From Eucalyptus grandis (lineage: Eukaryota; Streptophyta; Magnoliopsida; Myrtales; Myrtaceae), in assembly GCF_016545825.1 (NCBI RefSeq), contig NC_052622.1, positions 6,887,001-6,951,000 on the forward strand: a stretch of DNA of 64,000 bases, given 5' to 3'. Below are positions 34,601 through 44,489 of the stretch, piece by piece (positions within the stretch are counted from its first letter, which is position 1; each line of letters starts with the position of its first letter). A program made the translations under genes and the position numbers. The notes beneath the pieces are model-generated. The model was not told the origin of the DNA, did no database searches, and was given only the letters and a program-made list of their open reading frames with translations.

Positions 34601-35945
34601 AAGGCTATATCAGGTCGAGTGCAAACCTAAGCATACATCAAACTTCCAACAGAAGAAGCATATGTGATGTTCTTCATTTGTTCCCTTTCAAAATAATTCT
34701 TCGAGCATTAGTTTAAATTAAACCTATCACCCTTCACTATGGGTGCTATACTTGGTGAACAATCTTTCATCCGAAACCTCTCTAAGACCTTATTGATATA
34801 GGTTTCTTAAGATAGTCCTAATATACCTCGAAGTCTATCTCTATAGATCTTAATGCCAATGACATAAGATGCTTCACCCATATCTTTCATATCAAAACTC
34901 TTAGAGAGAAATTGTTTCACTTCATATAACAACCTCTTGTCATTGGTTACAAGTAAAATATCATCTACATATAGCACAAGGAAACAAATTTTGCTCCCAC
35001 TAACCTTCTGGTATATACATTGATCCATGACATTCTCTTTAAAACCGAATGAAGAGATGACCTCATGGAATCTTAAGAACCATAGGTGGGATACTTGTTT
35101 CAAGCCATATAGAGACCTTTTAAGCTTGCATATCAAATGCTCATCAGCATTAGAGAAGAATCATTCTAGTTGTTTCATATAAACCACTTCTTCCAATTTT
35201 CCATTGAGGAACGTCGTTTTTACATCCATTTGATGTAACTCCATATCAAAATGAGCAATCAATGCCAAAAGAGTACGAAGAGAATCTTTCTTGGATACAT
35301 GAGAAAACGTCTTCATGTAATCGATTCCCTCCTTTTGAGTAAATCTCTTAGCAACGAGTCTGGCTTTATATCTCTCTATATTGCCTAATGAATCCTTCTT
35401 AGTTTTGAAGACCCATTTACAACCATGGCCTTTGCACCATCAGGTAACTCAACTAAATCCTAAACTTCATTTGATGCCATAGAATTCATTTCTTCTTTCA
35501 TGGCATTGTACCATAAATTAGATTTATCACAACTCATGGCTTGTGAAAACAACTTAGGATCACTTTCAGCTCCAACATTATAGTCAGATTCTTGTAGATA
35601 CACAATGTAGTTATTAAGAATTGCTGATTTCTTCATTCTAGTAGACATTCTTAATGTCGCATCAACATCCTCCTGATGAGTATGATGTTCTACTGGAAGT
35701 TCAACAGTATCTAGTAATTGCTGAACATTTTGGTCTACCGGATCAATATTAGTTGGTTGTGGATCTTCAATGATTGGTTGCTCAGCGACCGGTTGAGCTG
35801 AAGGGGCACTGTAAGCAATAACCAATCTAGTATCTGAGGTGGAAGATTGAGTATCTGAATGATCTTTTTCGGGAACAAAGTCCTTGAATTGATCGCTCCT
35901 ACTAATCAGATCATTTTCAAGAAATTTAGCATTTTTTGATTCCAC
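34601..35945 (-). pseudogene. Reverse transcriptase of element D, broken
   Basis: The - strand encodes an integrase-RT linker (35460-35945, with VEHHTHQEDVDATLRMSTRM and WYNAMKEEMNSM), then RT with LICKLKRSLYGLKQ-type motif, catalytic YVDD at 34960-34971 and GEASYVIGIKIYRDR. Frameshifts and stops lie near 35140 and 35450 and between 34600 and 34806. RT catalytic residues are intact where visible. Confidence 0.88.
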
Positions 35946-35989
35946 AAACCTAGTGGTGTGAGATGGACAATAAAATCTGTATCCTTTGG

Positions 35990-36860
35990 ACTTTTCCGCA
36001 TATCCAAGGAAATACCCATTTATAGTCCTTGGATCTAACTTCTTTTTCCTGTGGATTATAGACTCTTACTTCAGATGGGTATCCCCAAACACGTACATGT
36101 CACAAACTTGGTTTCCAACCTTTGAATAATTCAAAAGGCATCCTTGGAACAGCCTTGGTTGGAACTCGATTTAATATGTACACAGCCGTTTTAAGAGCCT
36201 CAGTCCACAAAAACTTAGGAAGTTTGGAGTTGCTAAGCATACTCTGCACCATGTCCAATTATGTTCGGTTTCTTCTTTCTGCGACACTATTTTGGTCCGG
36301 TGAACCAGGCATAGTGTATTGGGCAATAATCTCATGCTCTTCAAGAAACTTTGCAAATGGACTAGGTGCTTGTCCATCTTGAGTGTATCTACCATAGTAT
36401 TCTCCATCTCTATCCGATTTCACGATCTTAATTTGTTTATCGAATTATTTCTCTACTTCGGTTTTAAATACCTTAAAGACATCCAGTGCTTCGTGCTTAT
36501 TACGAAGCAAGTAGAGATACATGAATCGTGAATAATAGTTTATGAAAGAAATGAAGTATCTCTGACCATTTGAGTCCATATCTGGACTACAAATATCTGT
36601 ATGTATGATTTCTAATATTTTTGTACTCCTCTTAGCATCTTTCTTTGACTTGTTGGTCTGTTTTCCCTTTATACAGTCCATAGTGTCATAATCAGTAAAA
36701 TCTAAAGTATTAAGTACTTCATCATTTACTAGTCTCTTAATTCTATCCATGGAGATATGTCCCAACCTCCGGTGCGACAACTTAGAGGAATCCTCATTCA
36801 CAACACATCGTTTTATCCCAGCATTATCATGAACATGCATCACATTATTAATAGCATTGG
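35990..36860 (-). pseudogene. Integrase of element D, broken
   Basis: The - strand reads SHRRLGHISMDRIKRLV (GAG-pre-integrase zinc-binding region), then ILEIIHTDICSPDMDSNGQR and FISFINYYSRFMYLYLL of the catalytic core (36445-36843). Around 36100-36400, further frames carry the DQN and AERRNRT-type core end and [20 protein letters not shown]. The D of the usual DDYSR motif is N (INYYSR). Confidence 0.85.
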
Positions 36861-36873
36861 TTTGTAAATTAAT

Positions 36874-37260
36874 TCAAAAGAGATCATTAGACAAAATACC
36901 ACTCCCAACAATTTCAGATTTATACGATAAATTGAATGTTGAATCTGAAAATTCAAAGGAGTATCCCAAAAGTACAAGTCTTGAAACTGAAATTAAATTC
37001 CTAGAAAAACTAGGAATATAAAAGGTCTTTTCCAAAATTAGAACAAAACCACTACTGAGAACTAATCTCCATGTCCCAATAGCTTCCACATGCGAGCGCA
37101 TTTTGTTTCCCGAATAGATGCCTTGTTCACTCCCTATTGGTTTCCGCTGATTCTGAAAACCCTGTAAGGAATTCGAAATGTAGATTGTAGAACCAGAATC
37201 AATCCACCAAGTGTTGTGACTCACATCAACCATATTAGTTTCATAACATACACATGTGAG
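36874..37260 (-). pseudogene. Protease of element D
   Basis: The - strand frame 36874-37233 reads NTWWIDSGSTIYISNSLQGF, which carries the DSG active site of copia aspartic protease (usual DSGAT; here DSGST), then IPSFSRNLISVSRLVLLGYS, the conserved segment before integrase. The frame is open over about 119 codons. Confidence 0.85.
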
Positions 37261-38090
37261 TTGGTTACCTTTCTTTTTGAGTCATGCCTTAAATTTGGCG
37301 CAATCCTTCTTCATGTGCTCCTTCTTTTTACAGAAGAAGTACTTGGATTCCTTCTTAATGCCAGCTTGAGGAGATAGAGGCATCTTACCCTTTCCCTTTT
37401 GCTTGCCTTGCCCTTTATACTTATCCTGTATTGCCATATGAGCACTTTCTCATTTCTCTATTAGTAGCCTCTCTTCCTCTTGAACACACATGGTCATGAA
37501 TTCATTAATTGACCATTTAGTGTTATGTGTGTTGTAAGAGATCTTGAAGGGGGCATACTCTTGTAGGCATACTCTTGTAGGAGAGTATTTAGGATATGGT
37601 ATATAAGAAAAGATTCTGATATCCCAACCTCAAGATTCTTCAGCTAAGTTGCAATGTCCCTCATCTTCATGATGTGCTCACGCACACCTCTTACACCGGT
37701 AAGCTTCAATGATGAGAACTTCATAATTAGGGTCATGGCATGCGCCTTCTCTGAAGACTCGAATTGTGCATCAATAGCCTTTAGCAATTCTTTGGCATTG
37801 TTATGCTAAATGATTGAACCACGAATGCTAGCAGATAGTTTTGTCTTTATGTACATCACACTGAGACAGTTGGACCGCTCTCATTGAGCATAATGAGTAT
37901 GTTCAGCATGAGTACTATTCTCAGTAGGTTCAGGTGGTTCATCTGACCTAAGAGCATAATCAAGATCCATGCACCCCAATTGAAGAAGAACTAATTCTCT
38001 CCAATCTTTAAAGTTATTTCCATTAAGCTCGGGAACAATTATACCAGAACTAATCGTAGGTGGTAAGACTGCATCATAATCAAAGAAAAC
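37261..38090 (-). pseudogene. Gag of element D, broken
   Basis: The - strand shows a CCHC-like knuckle, FFCKKKEHMKKDCAKF (about 37292-37340), preceded by a Lys-rich stretch. The capsid part extends to about 38090 with numerous stops. A short direct duplication, GGCATACTCTTGTAG twice at 37554-37583, shifts the frame. No long open frame remains. Confidence 0.7.
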
Positions 38091-39326
38091 TTATGTATCA
38101 ATATATTTGAGGCAAATAAACTTAAATCATATTTTACCAATGTAAAACATGTTTTAAAATATGAATCACATAACATCAAAAACTACCTGTAGGCTAAGTT
38201 TCTAATTTAAATTGATTCATAATTACTTCATGATGAAACTATCAAATTATATTCCCTTCCTTAATCCCTGTGGGTAAATTAAGAAAGATAAATTAATATT
38301 TCATCCTAATTAATAAAATTAATATATTGAAAATTCTGTGGGATAAAATTCATAATATTCATGTGAATAATTACAATTATTGTCTTTAACTATATGTGAT
38401 CCAAAGGCTCTTAATGTATATAATTTAATATAATCAAATATGCTGTGGCTAATCCTTAATTAATTAAATATATACGGATCACCAGACATTTAATTTTATT
38501 TAAAAAAATTTCATAAAATTGCACTTTAGGGTAGAATAGTAAAATCACATGCAAAAGGGGTAAAACTGGAATTTTGCACGCAAGGCTAGAATTGGAATTT
38601 TACTTTTAAGGGGTAAAACATGAATTTTACACCCAAAAGGGCAAAATCGTAAGTTTTCACACCCCAGGGGGTCAAAATCAGAATTTTGCGCGGGCAAGGG
38701 CAGAATCGCAATTTTCCTAAAGGCGGAGGGGCAAAATTGAGAAACCATAGGCGTGCGTTGCAAGCGCCCACTTCAGCCTCTCGCACACGCCCGCTGTAGC
38801 CCTTCGGGCGTGTGCGTTGCAAGCGCCTGTTGCTGCGCTTGGGCGAGTGCAACGCACGCGCCCAAGGTCTTCTTTGGGCTCTCTTCCGTCGCTTCTTCGC
38901 CGCGACCGCCTTTGTTCCGCCATCTAGGTCTTCTCCCACAGCCCATGTCCAACCAAATTGGTTGATGGGTTTCGAAGAGAATGCCGAGACGTACGAATAA
39001 ATTCAAGATCCGGCAAAAACGACCATGTATGGACCAGAATTAAGCCAAAAACAATCTGCCCTATAAAACCCTAACCACCAAAATTTCACCGCTCAATTAA
39101 CCTTCAACGGTCAGTAATATGTCGAAAAATTTAAGAGTTTCTCTTCCTAATGGCGGTGTAATCATTCAGATCCATTATCGCGGGGTGGGTAGCCCGAACT
39201 TGACCGGAATTCTAAATTCCGATCCAAGCCATATACAAATCTGAAATTTACCCACATATAATTCAATAAAAATAAATTCCAAAAAGTTTCACCAAGGCAG
39301 AGATTGCAAACTGCTCTAATACCAAT
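38091..39326 (-). other. 5' leader of element D with primer-binding site
   Basis: Untranslated region between the 5' LTR and gag on the - strand. The primer-binding site reads TGGTATTAGAGCAG (39307-39321), matching initiator Met-tRNA with one change from the usual TGGTATCAGAGC. The leader has two odd parts: repeated 'AAAATTC/GGGCAAAA' units (38520-38740) and GC-rich short repeats (38750-38875). Frames at 38545-39006 lie here and are chance frames. Confidence 0.75.
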
Positions 39327-39801
39327 TGTTAGATTGAATATAAACTAAAAACTTGGAGATCGATTTATCAATAACAAGTAAATTCATACAGAATTTGGGA
39401 TCAAATTGCAGAAACGTAAATATCAACATACCTCTAGCCATTGATGAAATCTGGAAGTGGGAAACCTCAAAACCTTTGATGGATCCACATAGCACGATCG
39501 ATCTACAATATAGAAAACGTATGTCATGTTCTACTAGCCAATACCCCTAAAACCTTATGGTGTGTTTTTCTGTATCGTAAGGGTTTGAACCAGACAACCT
39601 GACGTTTTTATTCCGTTGGTTACATTACCGGTATCTTCCATCAAGACCATTATGGTAATATAATAACGGACAAATATCACTTAATACACGTGGGTAATAA
39701 ATTGGGCAATAAATTGTAATTTATATAGAGAATTTATTGGGAATTTATTGGGAATATAATATTGGAATCATATTTAGAATAATAAAATATATTACATATT
39801 T
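39327..39801 (-). repeat. 5' LTR of element D
   Basis: Matches 29216-29671 with small changes and a short extra segment near 39740 (repeated GAATTTATTGG). The last five bases expected on the + strand (TAACA) are replaced by the target copy TATTG. It ends 185 bp upstream of the RLP start codon, in antisense orientation to that gene. Confidence 0.9.
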
Positions 39802-39985
39802 TATTGCCCATATTTTTGCGTGTTACATCACTTGTACATCACTCGCAAAGTCATCGATTTGAGGCATTGTAGCATGAGATGAGGCATGTTCATAACCCTT
39901 GGCACCAAGCACTGCCTATAAAATTTGCTTCGCTCTCTCATACTCTCTGCTCATCGCAAACTACATTGTCTTTGTTTGGAACAAA
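39802..39985 (+). promoter_or_regulatory. RLP core promoter and 5' leader
   Basis: 184 bp of native sequence between element D and the start codon. TATAAAAT at 39917-39924 is a good plant TATA box, which predicts transcription start around 39950 and a leader of roughly 35 bases. The start context AACAAAATGGCT is favourable. The sequence CATGAGATGAGGCATGTTC (39873-39891) is shared with the copies at 45.97, 48.51 and 50.58 kb. Confidence 0.75.
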
Positions 39986-42940
39986 ATGGCTCCCTCACCG
40001 TGCTTCTACATATCCATACACTTGCTTTTCTTGTACTTGTGGTCACATCCTATTGGTGCTCACAATCTCTCTCGTTCTATGAAACCTGTGTGTCTCGAGG
40101 ACGAATTGTCTGCCCTGCTGCAATTTAAAGAGAGATACGAAATCGCCAATGTTTCTGATGATGATCCTCTCGCTCGTCCCAAGACTCTGTCTTGGATAAA
40201 CGATCAGGACTGCTGCTCTTGGGATGGGATCAAGTGTGATGAGAATACGGGCCATGTAATTGTTCTCGACCTAGGAAGTAGTTTTCTCTATGGTTCTATC
40301 GACAACAACAGTACCCTCTTCCAGCTTACTCATCTTAAAAAGCTCAATCTCAACGACAATTACTTCAACTACTCTCAAATACCATCCCGAGTTGGAGATC
40401 TGCTGAGATTGACTCATCTCAATCTTTCTTATTCCCGTTTTTCCGGCCGAGTCCCAACAGAAATCTTCAAGCTTACAAGGTTAGTGTACCTTAACCTGTG
40501 CTGCAATAACGATCCATGTAATGGTTTGTTGGAAATGAAAGCGCCAGACTTGAGAAGCCTAGTTCAAAATCTGAGCAGCCTAGAAGTACTTAGCTTAGGT
40601 CTCGTCGACATGTCGTCCGAAGTGCCCAACACTCTGGCAAATCTGTCTTCCCTAAGAAGTCTGAAAATGAGTGGTTGCAACCTATACGGTGTATTTCCGT
40701 CTGCCATTTTTCATTTACCGAAGCTGCAATTTCTTGTGGTAAGTGAAAATAATGCTCTCACGGGTAGCTTGCCTGACTTTAACTCGAGTAGTCCTCTCGA
40801 ACAGCTGTCTCTGGATAGCACGAGCTTTTCTGGAGAACTATCCTCTTCAATCGGAATACTTCCTTCCTTGGGCTATCTCGACGCAACTGATTGCAAATTC
40901 TCGGGATCCATCCCGGCTTCATTTGCTAATCTTAGCAGCCTCGAATACCTAGGTGTTACTACAAACCCACTCACTGCTCAGTCCATTTCCTCTTTGTCTT
41001 GGGTTTGGAAGATTAAAAAGCTCACCACTTTGGACCTCTTCCACAACAATTTATATGGCGAGATCCCACCTTCAATCAGAAACTTGTCCCACCTTGTTGA
41101 ATTACACTTGGTTGGAAACCAATTAAGCGGTACCATCCTACCTCAGCTCATGAACCTCACTCAACTGGCCTTGCTTAATCTTAAACGGAATAAATTCTAT
41201 GGCGAGATACCTTCTTCAATCTATCAACTTCAAAATCTCCAAACCCTCGCCCTTGCCGAAAACGACTTCAGTGGAACTGTTGAACTTGACAACTTTCTCA
41301 AGCTCAAACAATTGGGATTGCTCCAACTATCATCTAACAGGCTATCATGTCGCACAAGTAGCGTGAATGTTATTCTTCCTCAGCTTCAGATCCTAGGACT
41401 GGCATCGTGCAATTTGAGAGAGTTTCCAGCATTCTTACAAAACCAAAAGGTTATGAATTGGTTGGACCTATCGGATAACAACATTAGTGAAGTGCCCTTT
41501 TGGGTGTGGAATGGCACTTTTAAACAAATGCAGTACCTGAATCTCTCTCATAACTTCTTAACTAGTCTTGATCGATATTATCCGATCAATCCTTCAATTA
41601 TGTTCACAATAGACCTATCTCATAACATGATGAAAGGACCACCCCCTGAAGCACCGCGGTCAATATTGTCCTATATAATATCCAACAACGGGCTGACGGG
41701 AGAATTGCCACCGTGGATCTGCAATTTGAGTTCAGCAACCACACTAGACTTGTCTTCTAACAATTTGACTGGTAAACTTCCGATTTGTTTGGGCAATATC
41801 AGCAAATCTCTCGTGATATTGAACCTAAAAGGCAACAATTTCCACGGGAGCATTCCCGAGGTATTGGTGAGGGGCACACGATTGACGATGATCGATTTGA
41901 GTGACAACCAGTTGCAAGGCAAGTTGCCAAGGTCCCTAGCCAATTGCAAAATGCTCGAATTCATCAACTTTGCAAACAATTCTATTGTGGACACCTTCCC
42001 GTCATGGTTGGGATCTCTACCAGAGCTTCATGTCCTTATTTTGCGATCCAACAAATTCCATGGGGCCATAGAGAGGCCTAAATCTAGTTCCACGTTCCTT
42101 AAGCTACGGATACTTGACCTCTCTATAAATGCATTCATTGGTAAGTTGCCCATGGAATTCTTTCAGTCTTGGAATGCCATGAAATCCAAGATGGGAAACT
42201 TTATGTACATGCATAGAAACCTACAGCCGAAATGCTACCTTGAGTTCACCTACTATGGCGATTTGGATTTCTCCATGACAGTGGCTTACAAAGGGCTTGA
42301 ATTGTATTACCCAAAGATCTTAGAATTCTTCACGATCATCAACCTCTCTAGCAACTTGTTTAAAGGAGAGATCCCCGATGTCATAGGTGATCTTAAGGGA
42401 CTGCAGGGACTAAACCTTTCCAACAATTCCCTCACTGGTCACATCCCACCATCGTTGGGGAATCTCACAGCGCTCGAGTCATTGGACCTTTCTTGGAACA
42501 AACTCTCGGGACAGATCCCTCAGAAGCTGACAGAACTCGGGTTCCTTTCTGTCCTGAATTTGTCTTACAACAATCTGACCGGGTCTGTGCCGAGAGGGCG
42601 ACAATTTGATACGTTTTCAAATGATTCTTTTGAAGGGAACTTGGGATTATGTGGGGAATTCATATATAGGAAATGTCGAGATTTAGGGGATACGTCAAGA
42701 CAACCTTCAACTCACAAAGAAGAAGACTTGGGATCGCCAACTGAACTCAATTGGACAATTGTTCTGCTGGGATATGGGATCGGCTTAGTGATTGGAGTGG
42801 TTATTGGAAATGCATTCATCTCGTGGAAACATGTTTGGTTTGAAGGAAATGCCAGGTTAAGGCGACAGCCTAGGCAGAGGCAGCCTAGGAGGGGTAGGAA
42901 CTCATGGCTAGGCAAGGTTTTAACTTTCTGCAAATGTTAG
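39986..42940 (+). CDS. LRR receptor-like protein (RLP), Cf/HcrVf type, intact
   Basis: 984 codons, single exon, no stops. The frame is open upstream, but the ATG at 39986 has a TATA box at the right distance and starts a signal peptide (MAPSPCFYISIHLLFLYLW). Then come the LRR N-terminal cap with Cys36, Cys76-Cys77 and Cys84 (QDCCSWDGIKC), roughly 27-30 LRRs of the LxxLxLxxNxLxGxIP plant extracellular type, an island region before the last repeats (FFQSWNAMKSKMGNF to VAYKGLE), an LRR C-terminal cap (FEGNLGLCGEFIYRKC), an acidic stretch (HKEEDLGSPTE), one membrane helix at about 923-945 with GxxxG spacing (GYGIGLVIGVVIG), and a short basic tail with no kinase. Family members sense pathogen molecules or peptides at the plasma membrane and signal through SOBIR1-type adaptor kinases. 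Ligand unknown. Confidence 0.95.
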   Translation: MAPSPCFYISIHLLFLYLWSHPIGAHNLSRSMKPVCLEDELSALLQFKERYEIANVSDDDPLARPKTLSWINDQDCCSWDGIKCDENTGHVIVLDLGSSFLYGSIDNNSTLFQLTHLKKLNLNDNYFNYSQIPSRVGDLLRLTHLNLSYSRFSGRVPTEIFKLTRLVYLNLCCNNDPCNGLLEMKAPDLRSLVQNLSSLEVLSLGLVDMSSEVPNTLANLSSLRSLKMSGCNLYGVFPSAIFHLPKLQFLVVSENNALTGSLPDFNSSSPLEQLSLDSTSFSGELSSSIGILPSLGYLDATDCKFSGSIPASFANLSSLEYLGVTTNPLTAQSISSLSWVWKIKKLTTLDLFHNNLYGEIPPSIRNLSHLVELHLVGNQLSGTILPQLMNLTQLALLNLKRNKFYGEIPSSIYQLQNLQTLALAENDFSGTVELDNFLKLKQLGLLQLSSNRLSCRTSSVNVILPQLQILGLASCNLREFPAFLQNQKVMNWLDLSDNNISEVPFWVWNGTFKQMQYLNLSHNFLTSLDRYYPINPSIMFTIDLSHNMMKGPPPEAPRSILSYIISNNGLTGELPPWICNLSSATTLDLSSNNLTGKLPICLGNISKSLVILNLKGNNFHGSIPEVLVRGTRLTMIDLSDNQLQGKLPRSLANCKMLEFINFANNSIVDTFPSWLGSLPELHVLILRSNKFHGAIERPKSSSTFLKLRILDLSINAFIGKLPMEFFQSWNAMKSKMGNFMYMHRNLQPKCYLEFTYYGDLDFSMTVAYKGLELYYPKILEFFTIINLSSNLFKGEIPDVIGDLKGLQGLNLSNNSLTGHIPPSLGNLTALESLDLSWNKLSGQIPQKLTELGFLSVLNLSYNNLTGSVPRGRQFDTFSNDSFEGNLGLCGEFIYRKCRDLGDTSRQPSTHKEEDLGSPTELNWTIVLLGYGIGLVIGVVIGNAFISWKHVWFEGNARLRRQPRQRQPRRGRNSWLGKVLTFCKC

Positions 42941-43395
42941 AACTTAACTGAATAACGAGCTAGGTATTTCCGTCTTTTTAATTAAATGTACTTGTTTCTC
43001 CGTTGTATCTTCTATTTTTATGTAAAACCTTTGCTTGCTTCATTTAATCTCTAATCACATCCGCTTACCGCCTCTCTAAGGTGAACTTACACTTTTTCTT
43101 TTATAAATCTAAAAAGTACTTCTATCTAACAATCAAATCAAAATTGCCACATGGATTCTTCTTTATCCAAGGTCACATCACAAGCTGAAATTTATTTACA
43201 GGTTCTAGTAAAACCATCATTGGCAAGGGTACAGTGTCCTCATAACTTTACGCAAACCTAGGCTCTCATCCGCGCTTCAATCAATTACCTTCTTTTATTT
43301 TCGTTACCATGAAATTGTACAGACACCGAGCTATCAACATTTGAAAAGAAAAATCCGCATTTGGAGGCTAATTGGACAAGTACTGTAACAAATTA
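42941..43395 (+). other. RLP 3' flank, no gene
   Basis: AT-rich, no open frame of note. It probably holds the RLP 3' untranslated region; candidate poly(A)-related sequence TTAATTAAATGTAC at 42978 and TTTTTATGTAAAAC at 43013 are only suggestive. Confidence 0.4.
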
Positions 43396-43399
43396 AGAG

Positions 43400-43895
43400 G
43401 CGAATGATAATCGTTCTAATCAGAAATTGATTTGCGGAAGAAAAATAGATTTTTCTATTTATATTCTTGGATATATTTCTAAGCAAATTAATGCATTTGA
43501 TAATGACACAAAATTTATATTCCCAAAATAAAAATTCGCTTGATAATGACACAAAATTCCTTCATCCCAGACGGCCGGTGATCGGCGGACAGCGGACGAC
43601 AACTAGCGGCCGGCGGATGGCAGCGGTGAACGACGATCAATAGTGGCAAACACAACCAGCAAACAACAACGGCGACGGACGTCAAATGGCGACAGCAGCA
43701 ATCGACGGACGGTGATCAAGTGGACGGTAGACGGCGGTCGGCGACAACAAATGAGCGGCCAGCTAGTAGCAAGGACGAAAAAATGAAATAGTTTTATCAA
43801 ACAAATTTATGTTCCAAAAACAAGTCTTGAACAATAAAATAGTTTTTGTACAGAAATAGAATGGTTATTATACGTGCCCTTAGTCTCTTGGATCT
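43400..43895. mobile_element. Probable MITE-like element with GC-rich core
   Basis: The outer parts are imperfect inverted repeats: left ATGATAATCGTTCTA (43404) against right TAGAATGGTTATTATAC (43857), and left GCATTTGATAATGACACAAA (43492) against right TTTTATCAAACAAATTTATG (43791). The core (43560-43760) is a CGG/CGAC-rich, simple-sequence-like stretch very unlike its AT-rich surroundings. The segment TTGATAATGACACAAAATT occurs twice (43497 and 43540). No transposase. Confidence 0.5.
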
Positions 43896-44489
43896 TCCTT
43901 CATGTGGGCGAAGTAGGAAATAGAACTTTCCCTCATAGGAGCAGTATATTATGCAGAGAATCAACATGGCCCAGTTGAAATTATTGGACAAGACTATGTC
44001 GGCTTGCTAATCATGTACCCCGGAATTTACATACAACCTTTTCTTTTTCCCGTGAAAGGATCGTTTGATGTGGTGGCTGCTCTACAACTAATTTAATCAT
44101 TTGGAATGGTTCTCAAGATAGTGATCGGTTGATTATGGCTCGAAGTTAATGTCGATCGAACTCTTGCCAAAAAGATCATGGGTGATGCAAAAAAGGAAAT
44201 CTGATTTCCTGTAGTCTTCATTTCCTTATTGAAGTATAAGTTGACGTCGGAGAAGGGCTCATAGTATTTGTGCATAAAATTATTCTGTTGTGGAGTTTCA
44301 TCTCTGGTGGATAGTAGGTGTGCTAAAATGTGCAGAACTTGCGAGAGACACACAGCATTGAGAGCGTTCTAACAAGAGAATTGAGAGTATGAGAAAACTC
44401 ATTCATTGTGATTGATTCTTTTAAATTCGGGTGTCATCGAAGATTTTGAAACACTTTTTGATTTTATTACTTATATAGCGATAAGTTAT
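43896..44489. other. Stretch with one unassigned - strand frame
   Basis: The - strand is open over 44093-44353 (86 codons; contains NNFMHKYYEPFSDVNLYF and ISFFASPMIFLARVRSTL). It has a protein-like composition, but I do not recognise it, and nothing around it indicates an exon structure. It may be a gene fragment or chance. Confidence 0.3.

Larger units (their letters stand above)
29216..39801 (-). mobile_element. Element D: Tork-like copia, - strand, split by solo LTR E
   Basis: LTRs at 29216-29671 and 39327-39801, primer-binding site and 5' leader at the right end, then on the - strand gag, protease, integrase, RT and RNase H, and a polypurine tract (AAGTGGGAGAA on the - strand, 29672-29682) next to the left LTR. 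Without E it is about 6.56 kb. All ORFs are broken. RT and RNase H strings (YVDDILLVTN, GEASYVIGIKIYRDR, MEAKFVSCFEATSHGVW) resemble the Tork/TNT1 side of copia, but the lineage is inferred by eye. Confidence 0.92.

Noticed and set aside
38545..39006. Overlapping Arg- and Cys-rich frames on both strands
   Set aside because: They come from the GC-rich repeats in the leader of element D.
39899..39985. N-terminal extension of the RLP frame upstream of the chosen start
   Set aside because: It has no ATG, overlaps the TATA box, and the signal peptide starts at the ATG at 39986.
44093..44353. 86-codon - strand frame with protein-like composition
   Set aside because: No family recognised and no supporting exon structure; kept only as part of an unassigned stretch.
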